Positions 10,320-25,300 are shown, numbered from the stretch's first letter. The stretch is 64,000 nucleotides of DNA from Adiantum capillus-veneris (GCA_014529385.2 CM043963.1:74009912-74073911), one strand, 5' to 3'. The notes: generated by a model not told the origin, from the sequence alone. Made by a program: numbers and translations.

Positions 10320-13300
10320 CTGCATACATACCAATCAATTATGAGTACTATTTGAGTGGATAATTACAAATCATCGAACAAAAATCTATGAAGGCATGAA
10401 AAAAATTCATGCTTACAGGACAAACAAACAAACAAGTTTATGTAAACAAAAGATAGCTTTTCTGTAAACAACCATTGAGATTTCTCATCTTCCAGTTCCT
10501 TATGATGTGTGCAATCATATGAACCGCGATCAATAATACCTCACATTGATCCCATAAAATGCAGAGTTTGAGAGCAAAGTGCCCCTCTGACTTTACCTTT
10601 AGTGGGGTATCTTGCACATGCCGTCTCTAGACAACATCGAGGCTGTTAAGAGCAGACAAAGTTTTGCATCCGTAGGTGCTGTTTGGAGCACGACTTGAGC
10701 CCCACAGAAAGGAGGTGGGGGAAAACGGTAGGAGTTAATCAGTAGCTTGCTGGATTGGTCCATCTATTTGACCAATAACCAGCGTGCATAACATACCTTG
10801 TGCCCCCCCCCCCCCCCCCCCCCCTTCCCCGGGGCTGGCGCACCAGTGAGAGCCACTTTGTGTGACCTAATACACAGCCTCTACAATGGTTCCAACGTAG
10901 TATGTTCAGGATGCAACTTAGAAACAAACGCCTCTCTCAGGACCAAACAAGCGGGTCTTTTCTTGACAATGTGCAGCGGCTCCGCGCGATAGAAAAGATA
11001 GCCTTCTTATTGGCTCTTTCCTCTTCCAACATCAGCAGAGGTAAACCAGAGTGATCTTGCATGTGTTGAGTGCAAGGATGCAATTCCCTCAATACACAGG
11101 CCCCAATACCAGGAGTGTTGTAGCTCACATTAGTGAACGCATTCTGTTACATAATCAAACAACATCTCTTATATGACGTACATGGCTGTTTTTCAAACAG
11201 GAAAGTGGTAAGGCTGCACTTCCAAAGATAGCAGCATACAATTGTTACTTCATGTGTGTGATTACTCATGAAAGATGGTCTCATTATATATACCAAAACC
11301 AAGATTGGTGGTTTCTAGCATCCAAGATCATGCAAAGCACATGCCAATTATTCTCCTAGCAATTGCAACTCATAGTGCACGGAAGACAAGGAATCCAATG
11401 GAAGCTATACACAATGCAAAAACATATATTGCAGCAAAAAGGAATACTCAACATGCAAATCCCAGTCTAAAAAATGCAGGCCTGTGCTTGAGAAAATCTT
11501 TTACACGAGCACCCCATAATCAACAATTTGATCGCATCGTGAACAAATTTGCAATTTTTGTAGTTTTACTTGAACACTAGAATCAAAAACCGTGGAGTCA
11601 GTTGGTGTTCTTGATCACGCAAAAAAATACAGACATGAATAAGCGTAGTCTAAAAATATCAAGAATCTTTGTAAAGGTGGAGGCTGTTCCCCATAAGAGC
11701 ATATAGAAACACATACCCAGCCAAAAATTAAGGCAAAAGATCAAATAGTGACTCTGTCTAATCAGTCCAAAACTTACAAGAAAAGTGAGCAGTTTCTATT
11801 TTTCCTGCTACAAGTATCTGTAGTATATGTAGGCTGAGCTTAGTGATGGGTCACAGTATCTGTAGATGGGGCTGAAGTGGCCTCCTTTGGGGTAGGTTAA
11901 ATGGAGACCACAAAGCATACAAAGGACTCAACAGCTTGCAGCCACTCAAGGAGTTCATGATCATCTGCACCCTCAAGTGGCAGGTCTTGCATTGCAGAGG
12001 ATACGATAGTTGTTATGAAATTTAGGATCCACCCCAGTTTCTAGCTTGATACTGTATCAGTTGCATTGAAGATCCGGGTGCCAATATCCACATAGCATCA
12101 TTTTGCCAATCATGTAGGTACCTAGTGTGCCTCAACCATAGTCAACCAATCAAAAGGGGAACAACCTTGGGAAGTGACACCACCATAAACTCGAGTCGGA
12201 ACATAAACCTGGCGAGGGACCTTTGCTACAGCTTGAGTGGCATGGACCATCCTCTAGCCGGCGAACCTCACCGTGAAGGTGCCAGCTTGGTGGGTTGTAC
12301 TCCCAAGTTGAGCATGGTGGAATGTCGCATCAGATTGATTCCAAACCCTCCATCCACAATCACTCCTGAGAGATTCTTTCCAAGAACTTAGACTGTAAGG
12401 CGGGGACTTCAATATTCAACAAGAGGTGCAGAGGGATAGGTCACCATATACACTGTTGCAGGCTGGATAGGTAGATGTCTGCACTCTAAGAGATAAGGAG
12501 TGAATGACTGCCAATGCATCACTCCGGAATGTAGCATCTAGACGGAGAAGATCATAGAGAAAAACTTGTTGGTATGACCCCTTAAGTATCTACACTGCTG
12601 ATAATGCCCTATCTTCGAAAGTGGTCAACTGAGCTGCTCGGAGCTTAGGCAGAATCTTCTCTAACCATTTAGCAATCACATGCAAACCACGCTAATCTTT
12701 TCATGGATGTCTTGATCTAACCATTTAGCAATCACATGCAAACCATGCTAATCTTTTCACGGATGTCTTGATCTAAAAAATCTTGCTACTATCAGATTCA
12801 TATCTTTCATTTCACATTTCAATCAAGAAAATCATGCCCATGACCATCCCCACAAGACAGTACATCCACATAGCATGCAGTTCACAAAATCACACTTATA
12901 TCACACTGAACACCGTGTTTCAATCATTCAATCTAGCCATCTCATTCCGTCCAGAACTCTTGATGCACCTAGATCACTGTGCAACCATCTCATTCTTCCC
13001 GCATTTGATGCACTCACAACAGTATCCACTCATCTCATCCAGATAGACATCTTGATGCACTAGAATCTTATTCACTTCACATTCACTTAGGCATCACATC
13101 TAGATACTCACTGATCTCTAATAGATGTCTATATGCACAAAGTTCAAACCACATTCATTCTTCATTCACTTAGCCATCACATCCAGATCTCGCTAACCTC
13201 TGACGGATGTCTAGATGCACTAAGTTCTAATCATTCACCAAACAAAATGTTGCATACATTCATCTTTCTCTACATGTCTCTAACAATACATACATGAAAG

Positions 13301-16300
13301 AGCACATGTTTTTCAGTTCATTCAGGGAAATTTCCAATTAACTGCACAGTCCATAAAGTCATTCCGCAAAATACTGTCAACACGTCAATACCCTAAAATC
13401 TCAAAGAGAAATTAATGACTTTATTCAATCTAGGCAATTTGTGACGAGTGGCTCCCATCTTGCGCAGTCCGCACCGCACCAGATTCAATAGGTTGATTCA
13501 TCAATAACTTTTGGCATAGACACTGCTAATGACCCAAAAGCTTCAAGGTACATCTCTCTTTGAAGAGAATATGCGAGGTTCTCCTCCTCCATCCACTTTG
13601 CATCAAGGGCCAAAAAGTACCCTTCACCAAATTATCCGCTGGACCTAGCTTACCTTTCTCTTCTTTTCTTGTGCCTTTTGACCTATTGGTAGCCATGATG
13701 GCTTCCTTGTTCTTGGCATCTCAATCTGGAGTTGAGGAATTCCCTGATCTACCAGCTAATTCCCTTCCTTTCTTTCCTTGTGCCCTCGGACCTGTGAGTA
13801 GCCTCACTACCCTCCCCTGTCCATTGGCACGTCCGTCTCAATCCTCAGAACCCTGAGATGCACTATCATATGTTCCCCTTTCTTCTCCGGAGTCCTCTGA
13901 TGAACTTTCATTTGGTTCCCTTACTTCATCGGGACCCTCGAATGCACTACCATCTGATTCTCTTACTGCTCCAGAATCCTGTGATGAGCTGTCATTCGGT
14001 TCTCCTGATTCATCACTAGAAGACTCTTGCCCAGTTGAGATGGATACTATCCTATCCGTGGGATACGTCAATAAGCATGCATGCATTCCAAATCCTTGCT
14101 AAGCATGTCCCATAAGTCTATGAATAGAATCAGACTTCTGTTCCAGACAATACTCTCGAATCTTTTTTGGCAAACCACCCCAACTCAATCTGGTCCCTCA
14201 AAGTAATCTTCCGAAACAAAGACACTGGCAAATAAGTATCCCAAAACCTCGGGTAATGGTCATCCAATGTATCTTTTTTAGTCATTCTCAAATGATGCCA
14301 AGCAATAATGACATCTCTTTGATATTTGTCTCAAACCAAAGTTGACGTAAAAATTTTCTTGAATTTTACCCACATCGTAGGTGCTTCTCTGCGTAACAAC
14401 AAAGTAGACCACCATGTCTGTGCAGTTCCTTTCAAGTAAGATGCCGCCCTTCGCACCTTGGAGTGTTTCGTGAACCAGCCTCCAGAGAAGGCGACGTTAA
14501 ATTGCTGTATAAACTCAAGAGCTCGATGGGTGTCCTGCTAGCCTAAAAACGTTGTTAGCGTCCAAACGAGAAGGAAAATGAATGCCCCTATAGCCTTGCG
14601 CGAGCTACACCGTCGTAACGAAGAACTATTGCACGACCAAAAACACCTGTGGTAAACACCTATAGAGATTTATGAAAAACCCTCCAAGCATGGAACACAC
14701 TCAAAATCAAAAGAAACAAAAGACATCATGACGAAGCTCGTCTCGTGGAGACGTCCGTAGAGTATCCATAGGTAAAAAACAGAGAAGAAGCGAAGAAGTT
14801 ATGGCCGCTCGAACATGGAGGTGTCCTTTTTCTTACTCAAAAATGAGCTCTCTGGAAGTTTTTGCAGGTCTGCAGAGAATTGCAGCTATTAAAAAGGGGG
14901 GATTTTTTGGCTCTTATCCCAAGGATTTTCTCTCTCCTCTTAGCTGACATGGTTCTGTCCTTGGGCACCTTTTAATTGATCCAATTTTGGCCTTTTTTGG
15001 GTGAAAAATGACTTGGTGGTGAACCTTTGACCAAGGAATGGGGTGGGGGTAAGTGTCCGATGACCAAAAAAAGTGGCAAGGCGCGTGGGCAGCTGGTGTG
15101 GATTGAAAATTTCGCCATCCCCTTCCCCATGAGCCCACGATCCCCCATAGCCAAGCCTTGAGAGAGCTTCTCTCACCTTTGATACACCATAATGGGCTCC
15201 CAAAGTGCCCTATGTACCCTCCACTTTCCCCTTTCCTCTTCCCATGTGGGATTACTTCCATGCCACATGGCAACTCTCCCCAAGCTTCCCAACTTCCCCA
15301 AAAATTCCCAGCTTCTCCCAAAGCATGAGAGGACTTCTCGAACAATTTTCCTTAGGGCATACCTTGCTGCTCCAGTCATCGAATGACGCACCGTAACACA
15401 CGGCTCGAAGCCCATCACCTCAGCTATTTCCAGAAATATAAACTTCAACATTTCTAATCTTAGACCCCCAAGTTGGCCTAGTTGCCCTTCTCCCATGCAC
15501 CTGCAATCACCTTCTAAGTTGGGACGCCCGCTTCTGATGCTCATAACTCATGATGTACAAGTTCGATTCACAAGCTATAAAGCATGGCTGAAAATACTTA
15601 TTAAAAACCATATTTTGAAGTCTCGAACAACCCAAAACATCAGCATTCAAGCTTGGCAAAATCACACCTTTGTACATGAATTTTTACAAAGCCACTTCCA
15701 AAACTCGTAGGGCTATGTACACATATATACACGAGGCTAGTGGGCAAGCTTTTTAGCATGAATTAGTGACTTTATCCTCATCCAAAAAATGCATGGCATA
15801 GCTTGCCAAACCTCCCTAGCCTGCTTAGTCATTCATGACAAGCAGAGGTTCCTAGGGTGAACAACTGCTGCATTTCATCTCCAAAAACCTCATCTACATC
15901 CTCAGAGGTCTACGCATTGTCTCCCTCCATTGATAACATCTCATCTGTCACAATTGTCATCAAACGTGCCAAGTATTTCTTCAATCGATAACCATTAACA
16001 CGATATTTATGTTGTACACCACTCAACTCAGCCAACTGATATGTGTCATTATCAAATTTATTCACAACAGTAAAAGACCCTTCCTATTTAATTTGAAACT
16101 TCTTTTGAAAGGTATTGTCCAGCTTACTATTGTATCAAACACCAAATCACCCTTTTCAATTTTCTTGTCCTCCACGCATTCATTGGCTTTTACCTGAGCC
16201 TTCTTTGATACTTCCTCATAGTAGCTCAAAGCTAAAATCTGTCCAATTGTAGACATTGTAAATCCAACAACCTTTTCTGCCAGGCATTTGCTTGCTCTTC

Positions 16301-19300
16301 ATCTCCAAATGACAACAATTTGAGTGCAGAAATTTCCACTTCAATTGGCAATAAAGCTTCCTTGCCATAGATCAAGTGGTAAGGAGCAATCTTGTGCTCG
16401 TTTTGATAGCAGTTCTATAGGCCCATAATGCACATGCCAACTCTGAATCCCAAGTCTTCCCATGTGTCTGAGTCATCTTTGTTAAGATCCTTACCAACTC
16501 TCCATTGAATCTCTCATTGAGACCATTGCATTGTGGATAATAAGGAGAACTGTACCTATGTTGTATATTGAGCTCTTTGCACAAGAAATCAAACAACTCT
16601 CCTCTAAATCCTAGTCCTCTATTAGAAAGTAGCTCCAGGGGTACGCCAAATTTGCAGCATATATGGTCATAAACAAATTTCCCCATCTTCTTACTAGTAA
16701 TCTGTTTAACAGCCTTGGCTTCTGCCCATCGTGACAAATAATCCACTGCTGTCAAAATATAAGCATTTATTTTGCTAGTCATAGGTAGGGGTCCAATAGC
16801 ATCATGCCCCCATTCTTCAAACACATCAAAAGCTAAAATTGTATGTCGCAATTCTGGCTTCAAAATTCTCTTTCCCATCTTCTGGCAAGGCAAACACGAC
16901 TTGCACCAGTGATTAACATCCCGCTGAATGCTTGGCCATACATAGCCTTCTTGCAAAATTTTATGCAACATGATCTTCATGGCAAAATGGCCTCCACAAG
17001 ATCCCTCATGATTTTCTTCCAAAATTTTGTAAATTTCCTACTTCCAGGGCACACGACGCAAAACCAAATCACTTCCTTTCATGTAAAGCACGTCTTCAAG
17101 CATTTTGTAATTCCTGGCTTTTCTTATAAATGCATACTTTTTGGAAGATGCTAAACCTTTAGGTAGGACACCTGTCAACACAAAATCCACTTCCTTTGAT
17201 CACACTTCCCTCCCATGATATAAAAGGGCATTTGCCTTTAGCACAAACACACAAGTGATCATTTCTTGGGCAGCATCATGACCTTCTTCATTTTGAGACC
17301 TCTCAATATGCTGAAAAGTCCATGCTTCAAATCTTTTGAGCAACGCTTTCACTTGGAAGCATATATTTAACCTTCTGTATGAAAGTGGCCAACTGTCTGG
17401 TATCTTTTGGAGATGACAGCAACAACAAAGCCTCCACTTTCTTTGGAGTGACCACTACAAGGCTCACCCATTCACTATTATCAACAAGCAGAATGGACCC
17501 TGCATCCAATAGTTTATCCACTTCTTCTTTTAAAGCATTCATCTGTTCCTTACCCATCCTTCTTAATTTCTGCCGTATTGGGTTTGCCCTTCAACTAGCT
17601 CGATCTTCACACGATCCCCAACAAAACCCCTTATTTCCTGGTATGAAGTGATGAAAAGATTTGGAAACCTGTCCACCATTGCTAAGTACTCCCTTCTTTC
17701 TCCTTGTGTCAAATCAGTACTTAGCATATTTTGAATTAACTCTTTCTTCATTGACAATTCCTGTTTTGGTTGCATCAACTCTCCAAGTTGCTCTAAACGG
17801 CTTGAAGCATTTATATTCCCTGATAATTGTAGCACTTCACTAACTTCTCTCTATTCCTCGTCCAACAACAAAAATGACACTTCACCCTCATCACTGGAAC
17901 TCGAAGGAGTGCTACTTTCTGAGTCTTCAGAACTATCATCGCTGGTAGTTTCGGATTCATCATTCTCACTCACATCTTCAAGTGCCATAGGCTGTTTGGT
18001 AGTCATATCAAACACTCTCTTTTTACCCTTCTTGCCATGCACACCGATTGTGCCCTTGCCCCAATCTTGCACGGCACAAACAGCTCTCAACCAAGGTCAT
18101 CCCAGAATGAGAGGAAAGGCTCCCAGACCAATTGGCATAACATGAAAGTTCACCATAACCTTCACGTTAAAGACTTGGACTTCCAAATTCTTGATCATTC
18201 CCAAACATTTCACTTTGGCATGGTTGGCTAGTCGAATCCGAAACCCAGAGCTTCCGCATGTAATGAGACCCAGTCTCTCGACACATGACTGTGTGATCAC
18301 ACAAACTTGAGCACCTCTATCAATGTAGCATGCCCACACCTTTGTGCCAAGCGTTCACCACAGGACAGATGTCGGGTAACTCTCTACAGACAACACTCTG
18401 ACTTGTCCATGCTTCGGCTCTTTCTTTGAATTCACTAATGACTTCCATTGCCTTTTAAGTTTGGGCACCATACTCATCAACCGTCCAAAAGTACAATCTA
18501 CTTTCCTCCCAATCAGGTCTTCCTTTAAACTGTAAGCTGTTTGGCCTTCTCCCAAAGGCAAATCTGCCACTTTAAATCATCTACGAGGTTTTCTTTTCCT
18601 CTTGGCTTTCGTATCTTCACCCTCCTTCTCCTTCCCTTTCTTTCTGCTAGGCCCTAGCGCGGCATAACCTTCCCTCTCTCTTTTGCCTACTGGCAACACA
18701 TCTGCGTCTTTCTTTTCACCCGCACAATACCCACATGACCACCAAAGGTTGAGGCTTGATTTTCCTTCCCTCTCTTTTGCCTACGGGCAACACATCTGCG
18801 TCTTTCTTTTCACCCGCACAATACCCACATGACCACCAAAGGTTGAGGCTTGATTTTCCTGTTTAGTACCTTGATCTCCCCGTATATCCAACGCATAATC
18901 ATTAGCCCTGTTAGCAATCTGTTGAGGAAGTGAAAACATATCACCTCCCATCCTTGTTGGCTTTGAACAATAAGTGTTAATATGACCAAGTTCATCGCAA
19001 TTATAACAAGTGGGGATGAACCTCCTCTCCGGCTCAAAACCGCCTTGTCCAGGACCAGCATTCGCATTAGGCTGAGCTTCACATGCCTGAGCCATTCCTC
19101 TACCACATCCACGACCACGACCACCTCCTCCAAGAACACTAATCGTAATTCTTGCATCATGGTCATCATGTCTTGCATATTTCGTTGTAACTGTTCGATA
19201 TTAGCAGCCCTTTGAACAGGTTGGCTCCAGCTTTTGCCTGACTCTCCTCCTTTTGGCCACGATTATTTGTATAGGGACCGCTTTTCCATATTCATTAAGT

Positions 19301-22300
19301 CTTTGAGTCTTCCATTCTTTCTCTCTGGTGATACTGACTGCCTCCTCGAAGGTGACGGGTCTTTTTAGCTGGACTTTGAACTTCAGGCTTTCTTTTAGGT
19401 TTGCCACAAAACGGTTCTTCTTTAACATGGATGGAGGGATCTCATTTCCCAAAGCCCGAGCCCATTTATCCCATAAACGAGTGAACAGCATGACAAAATC
19501 ATCAACACTTTGATTAGCCCTCTGAGTGTACCCCAGAATTTCATGCCAAACTTCATCAGGTACTTCGATGGATCGGTATTGTGGCAGGAAAGCTTACTTC
19601 ACACGATTGTAGTCCAAAACAACCCCTGGATTTTGGGCCTGTATCAACTCCTCAAAATTGTGTAACCAAACTTTTGCCTCATCCTATAAACTATATTGCA
19701 ACAGCCGCAACAATATAGCTTGGTCTAGTATATTGCCCAATAAGCAATTAACTTCCAACTTTTCAATAAACGTCTGTGCATTTTCATTAGGTAATCCATG
19801 AAACTGTGGGAACTCGTCTGCCATGTTTGATTGCCACAAAAACACTTACATGTGACGTCGAAAACTCAAGGGATGTCGATGGATCGCTCCAGTACCTAAT
19901 CCACCTCACACTGGGTAACCCGGCCCCTAGTGCTTGGCTTCACAAAACCTCACGACCCTCCAAAAGCTGCAATCCAGTTATACAACCGCCTCAAGTGTTG
20001 TCCACAATTTGCACATACATAGGCGTTTGTCCATAAGGACCCACATTCCTTTTATATTCACTGCCTGCAGAATAGACATATTTCACAGGAATTGGAGCAT
20101 AGGAGCACTTGCTCCTCCATGGGGGCACCAAAACGATGTTAGCGTGCAAACAAGAAGAAAAACGAGATTCTCTATAGCCTTGCACACACCACACCGTCGG
20201 AAGGAAACACCATAAAGCTGCGGAAAACACCTATGTCGAACACCTTTAAAGTAGGGTGAGAAACAGTCCTAACCCGAACCATGATTAAAATTGATGAAAC
20301 CCAAGACCATAAAGATGAAGCTCGTGTCGTGTAGACCTCCGTAGAGTATCCATATGCTTGATTTCGACAACAAACGAGAGAGTTACAAGCTTTTGAAGTT
20401 GGGGTATCTCTCAAAAGCTCCAAAAACGCCAATCTCTGTTAGGAAAAAGGGTGTGCAATGAATTGCAGCTATTAAAAGGGGATTTTTTTTAATCTTATCC
20501 CAAGAGATTTTCTCTCTCCTCTTAGCCGACATGGTTCTCTCCTTGGGCACCTTTTAATTGGTTTAATTTTGGCCTTTTTTGGGTCAAAAATGAGCTGTCG
20601 GTGACCATTTGACCAAGGAATGGGGTGGGGGCAAGTGTCCGGGGACCAAAAAAGTGGTCAGGCGCCTGTCTAGGCAATGGGAACTCAAAATGGGCGCCCC
20701 CTCTCTCCCCCAACACCCACGAGCCTCCACAAGCAAGGCAAGGAAGCACCATTAGCCCCTTTGATACAACCTTAGGAGGTACCCACTCCCCCCCTTATAC
20801 CCTCCAATTTCCACTTGCTCCCCCCCATGTGGGATTACTCCATTGCCACTTGGCACCATCCCCCCACCTCCCACCTCCCCACTTAGGTCTATAAATTTTT
20901 TGTTTTGCTTCCCACTCCGAGCAATCCTGGCGGAGGTGTGGTGGGTGACTCCGAGCACCGAATGCGACGCTGTAAAGCCCAGCTCGGAGCTTATCACTTC
21001 GGCCATTTCTAGAAATCTTTGACCACACCTTTTCTAATTAAATCTACCAAGTCGGCCCACTTGCCTTCCCTTGCATGCATCCGCACCCACTTTCTAAGTA
21101 GGGAACCGCCCATTTCAAATGCATGTAACTCGTGATGCATGAGTCCGATTCACCGGCTATCAAACACGATTGAAAATACTCATTGAAAACCACCTTTTAG
21201 AAGTTTGACCGACCCAAAACTCTTGCAAATGACTAAGCAGAACCAAGCTTTATACATGAATTCTACAAGAGCACTCTGAGAACTCAAAGCATTATGTACA
21301 TCTATGTACTCGAGGCTAGTGAGCAAGCTTTTTAGCATGAATCGGTGACTTCATTTTCATCCAAAAAATGCCTGACAACGCAAGTAGAAAACGTGGTTTA
21401 GCCGCCTTTTTAGGAGTTTGCCAACCATCTTCAGGGTCAACTAGTTTTGCTTTACCCTTAGTGTTAGTCTTCATGTTAGACTGAGCATTTGCTAGAATCT
21501 TATGTTTGTCTTTATCCTGCTGAGGTTGCAGGTTTCCATTGGAATCTCCCCTTTTGTCTTCATAGACGAAGAAGAGGGAGAAACATCCTTATTTCCAACA
21601 ATAGGAGAAGGCGGCAGTTTCAACAAAGGCTCTGGACATTCAGATTGCATATGTCCAAATTTACCACAATCGAAACATGCACCTGCAAATTTCCCCCATT
21701 TGAGTTTAAAAGGCCTTGTGCCCACATAGGATCCCCATAATTGACCATAATTCCAATAGGTGTAGGTTTTTCTATATGCCAAAGCATAGAAAAACGATCG
21801 GAATTGGTGGGACACATGCCCTTACCTAACTGAGCTGCCAAGAGAGGTAGGACATGTTTCCATGTACGTGGAAATCCCACTATTTCCACCCAACCTGCAT
21901 ACCTGTGGCGGATCAAACTTTGGTAATCCGTAGTTAATACATGTGTCATTTGCATATTGAAAAACATAGGCGACATTTCTAACAATTGCGAGCGAGCGTC
22001 CATATCTGCTAACAAGACTTCATAAAAGCCTCTCGCTCCAAAATATACTCCTCTGACAGCTTGTCTTTTAAGCAAAAAATCAATTCCTTGACCTGCATCT
22101 TGTGCAGAGGGCATTTTACCTGCAAAAAAACAAGATAACAGCATTTAAAGCAAATTGCGCAACCGGATCCATAAGTTCCTATATTGGAATGACAATTTCA
22201 GTGGTAGGTTCTTGACCTTCCCAGGTATTCTGGGCATCCGCAAAATCCTCAGAGAGACATTCCTTGATGATATTTTCCGCATCCATCGCAGGAGAAATCC

Positions 22301-25300
22301 ACCTGTTTCTTGCGTTTGTATATTGCTTCTTCTGCCATAAGGAGAGCACTCCACTACCACACCCTAACCAAGGAGGAAGAAAAAGATCCTAGGATAAGCC
22401 GCAGGAGAAGAAACCGACTCTGATTACCAGCTCGCCCTCGCAAACTTAGAGATTCTTTTTTTGGTTTTTTTAATTCCTCTATCTCTGTACAGGAGCTACC
22501 AAAAAATTTACAAGTATCTGTAGATGTCGTACATCAAACTGGCACAGCACCTTCCACAGCTCTGTACAATTTCCACACTGTCTGTTACAACAGACCAAAC
22601 CCTGCACACCAAATCTGAGACGAGGCCGAAGAAGAGAACGCACATAATAGGGCTGCCCTACTGCTGCTAAAACCTGCTGAATCGAGGACACAATCACTGA
22701 ACCCTCACCCCACACGCTCTGCAGCAGAAACCCACACACACACACTTTTTTTTTAAAAATCTTGATTGAATCTACAAATGGGAAACCTCCAATCGAGGAA
22801 AACCCACTACAAATAAGAGGTACAAAAGACGAAGCACCGTGGTACTCCAAAACTAGAAACAATCAAAGTAAATCCTATAAGCTTCGAGAGAGATGTCTCC
22901 CGCATCACACACACACACTTTTTTTTTTTGTAAATCTGCTTTGATTACTTTACAAGTGGGAAACCTCAAAACGAGGAAAACCCACGAAAAGAAAGGGATA
23001 CAAAAATCTTAGCACTAAAAGGTTCCGAAAGCTAGAAACAGTCAAAGTAAATCCTGTAGGCATCAAGAGTGATGTCTCCAACATCATGAGCAAAATGTAG
23101 TGCTTCACCAAGAGATGATTTGAAATAGTGGAAGGGGTCAACATAGGTGCCATGGAACATTAAGGAGTTCCGATGGTGCCAGATAGTCCACAGGGTCCAA
23201 AATCTGACCCAAGTGAAGAACACGGCAAACTGAGAATGCGATGGCCGAAGCACTCCAAAAAGCCAAAAGCGTCTATGAAAAGAGCCGGAAGGAAAACGCA
23301 GTCAAAGAGCAGTCGACACTTGCCGAATTAAGGCTCGGGAGTGGCGACAACGCCATAGCAAGTGTGGCACGGTCTCCTCAGCTTCAAGGCATCTGGGGCA
23401 GTGGAGAGGTGCAATATGCCGAGTATGCAACACACTGCCAACAGGTAGAGCTCCCACCAAGCAGCGCCACAAGAAAACCCGTTCCTTCAAAGGTAGATGA
23501 CTCTGCCAAATACGAGACATTGTGTGTTGCCACCACAAGGATGACTCGGAGAGCAACCACAACCGATTACCATGATGCACAATCCATATATCAGACTGAA
23601 GGATGGCATATACACTGCCAGCTGAGATGCAATCCAATTTAGCCGTAGCCAGCTTCCAATCAGAGAAGCGAGAGTCCACATCCAAAGGAGGAATGGGTGA
23701 GTAATCAGCAAGCATCCTTTGAATTCTCCGCCAAAGAGAAGAATAGTGAGGACCCAACCGAAAGCGGGACACTCCATCAGCGAACGAAATAACATAACCC
23801 GAGCCATCCAGCACCTGATGCACCTGACAGATTCCTTTTTGGGCAAAAAAATATGCTTGGCGAGGAGACCGCTGAACCAAAGTGAAAGCGAAGGCCCTGC
23901 TCCAATGCAGACTCTCCAAACGAAGAGAATTACCTACAGCTGATGGTCGACCATTCCAAGCCAAATGCGAAGTGACAACTTTCCAATCAACAATGAGAGA
24001 AGAAGTAAAGGGACATCCAGGAATGTGTCCTTCAAGCTTCCCAAAAACAACATCCCAATAAGTCGGTTGCCAATGACCAAAAGCTGGGGTGACAATGTGC
24101 GTACACAAATGTGTGACCATGAGAGTCCAGGGTTGCTGTTGCTCCACCAAGACAGGCAACAGCATAGCTTTCCGGGCCAAAATATGACGTCGCAAGTCCA
24201 AAATATTTAACCCTCCAAGCCGCTTGGGAGAACATAGCTTGTCCATAGAGAGAAGCCGAAGACCCTTCTTGGTAGACGAGGTCCGTCAAAAATGCTCTAA
24301 AATATTGCACATGAGGGATTGCAAGCGCAACCGAGGCCAGGATAACAAAGGCAAGTAAAACTGCACATAAGCCACAAGGATGCATTGGACAATCCTGAGA
24401 CGTACATGAAGTGGCCACGTGGACAGTTTCCAATAATTTAACTTGGAATGTAGACGTTGGAGCACCCAATCCAGTTTTTGCATAGCCGATACATTCCAAC
24501 CCAACGGATAACCCAAATGACGAACCAAAACATATGGAGGACCAATCTCCCCAGGCCATAATATCCGAGGCCATAATATCCGATGCAAGTCACACTCCTT
24601 CAGAGGCAATAGCTTGGATTTACCAAAGTTAACTTTGAGACCCGCCGCCAATCCAAACAAGTCAAGAGTATGCATAATTTGCTATACATCCTCATAGTGG
24701 TTACGAGGCATAAACAAAGAGTCATCTGCATAAGCCTGACCAGAAAATTGCCGTCCCGAAGGTAAAGATAGGCCATGTAGCCTGCCACTGGAAGTCAAGG
24801 AATCCAAATACATAAACAAGGGATGAGTGGCAATCGCATAGAGCATAGCACTCAAAGGGCAGCCTTGTCTCACCGACCGTCCCAAAGGCCGAGATTCTGT
24901 AAGAAATCCATCCAGCAAACCCGCAGAAGTGCTATGTGCATACAAGAACAGCACGACACGGGATATCCTAGGCCCAAATCCCAAGTGTTGCATGGTGCCC
25001 GCAATATAATCCCAAAGCACAGTATCAAAGGCCTTTTCAATGTCAACCTGCATGACCAATACATCCTGTCGAGTGTATTTTGTATATTCCATACCAATGA
25101 TGACATTCGCGAGGTTATGACGTCGTGGAATGAAGCCGTATTGAGATTGATGCAAGCCTTCATGCAAAAAGCACTTGAGTCGGTTAGCTAGCATTTTGGC
25201 CATTAATTTATACACCACAGGCATAAGTGTAATAGGCCGCCAATGAGAGAATTCTTCGCACAATGCATGCTTAGGTATCAGCTTGAGCAAACCTTCTTTC

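Larger units (their letters stand above)
14553..21377 (-). mobile_element. Ty3-1: Ty3-type LTR retrotransposon with both LTRs, internally deleted
   Basis: Two direct repeats of 1246 bp (14553-15798) and 1241 bp (20137-21377) flank gag, protease, reverse transcriptase start and integrase, all minus strand. LTRs end TG...CA on both strands (TGTTAG at the left edge of each). The order PR-RT-IN marks the Ty3 superfamily. Most of RT and RNase H is missing and stops are scattered, so it cannot move by itself. The LTR copies differ at many sites, indicating an old insertion. Flanks give at best a 4 bp target duplication with one mismatch (ACGT/ACGC). Confidence 0.92.

Noticed and set aside
11275-11580. 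101-codon plus-strand frame
   Set aside because: No family features, AT-rich composition like the surrounding intron, no start or splice context.
12661-13240. CRISPR-like array
   Set aside because: Repeats are adjacent and diverged with no regular unique spacers; the surroundings are plant retroelement DNA.
13560-13856. 98-codon plus-strand frame
   Set aside because: Antisense to the Ty3-2 gag tail.
23241-24210. Plus-strand open frames at 23241-23642, 23719-23943 and 23965-24210
   Set aside because: Antisense shadows of the LINE-gamma1 C-terminal frame.
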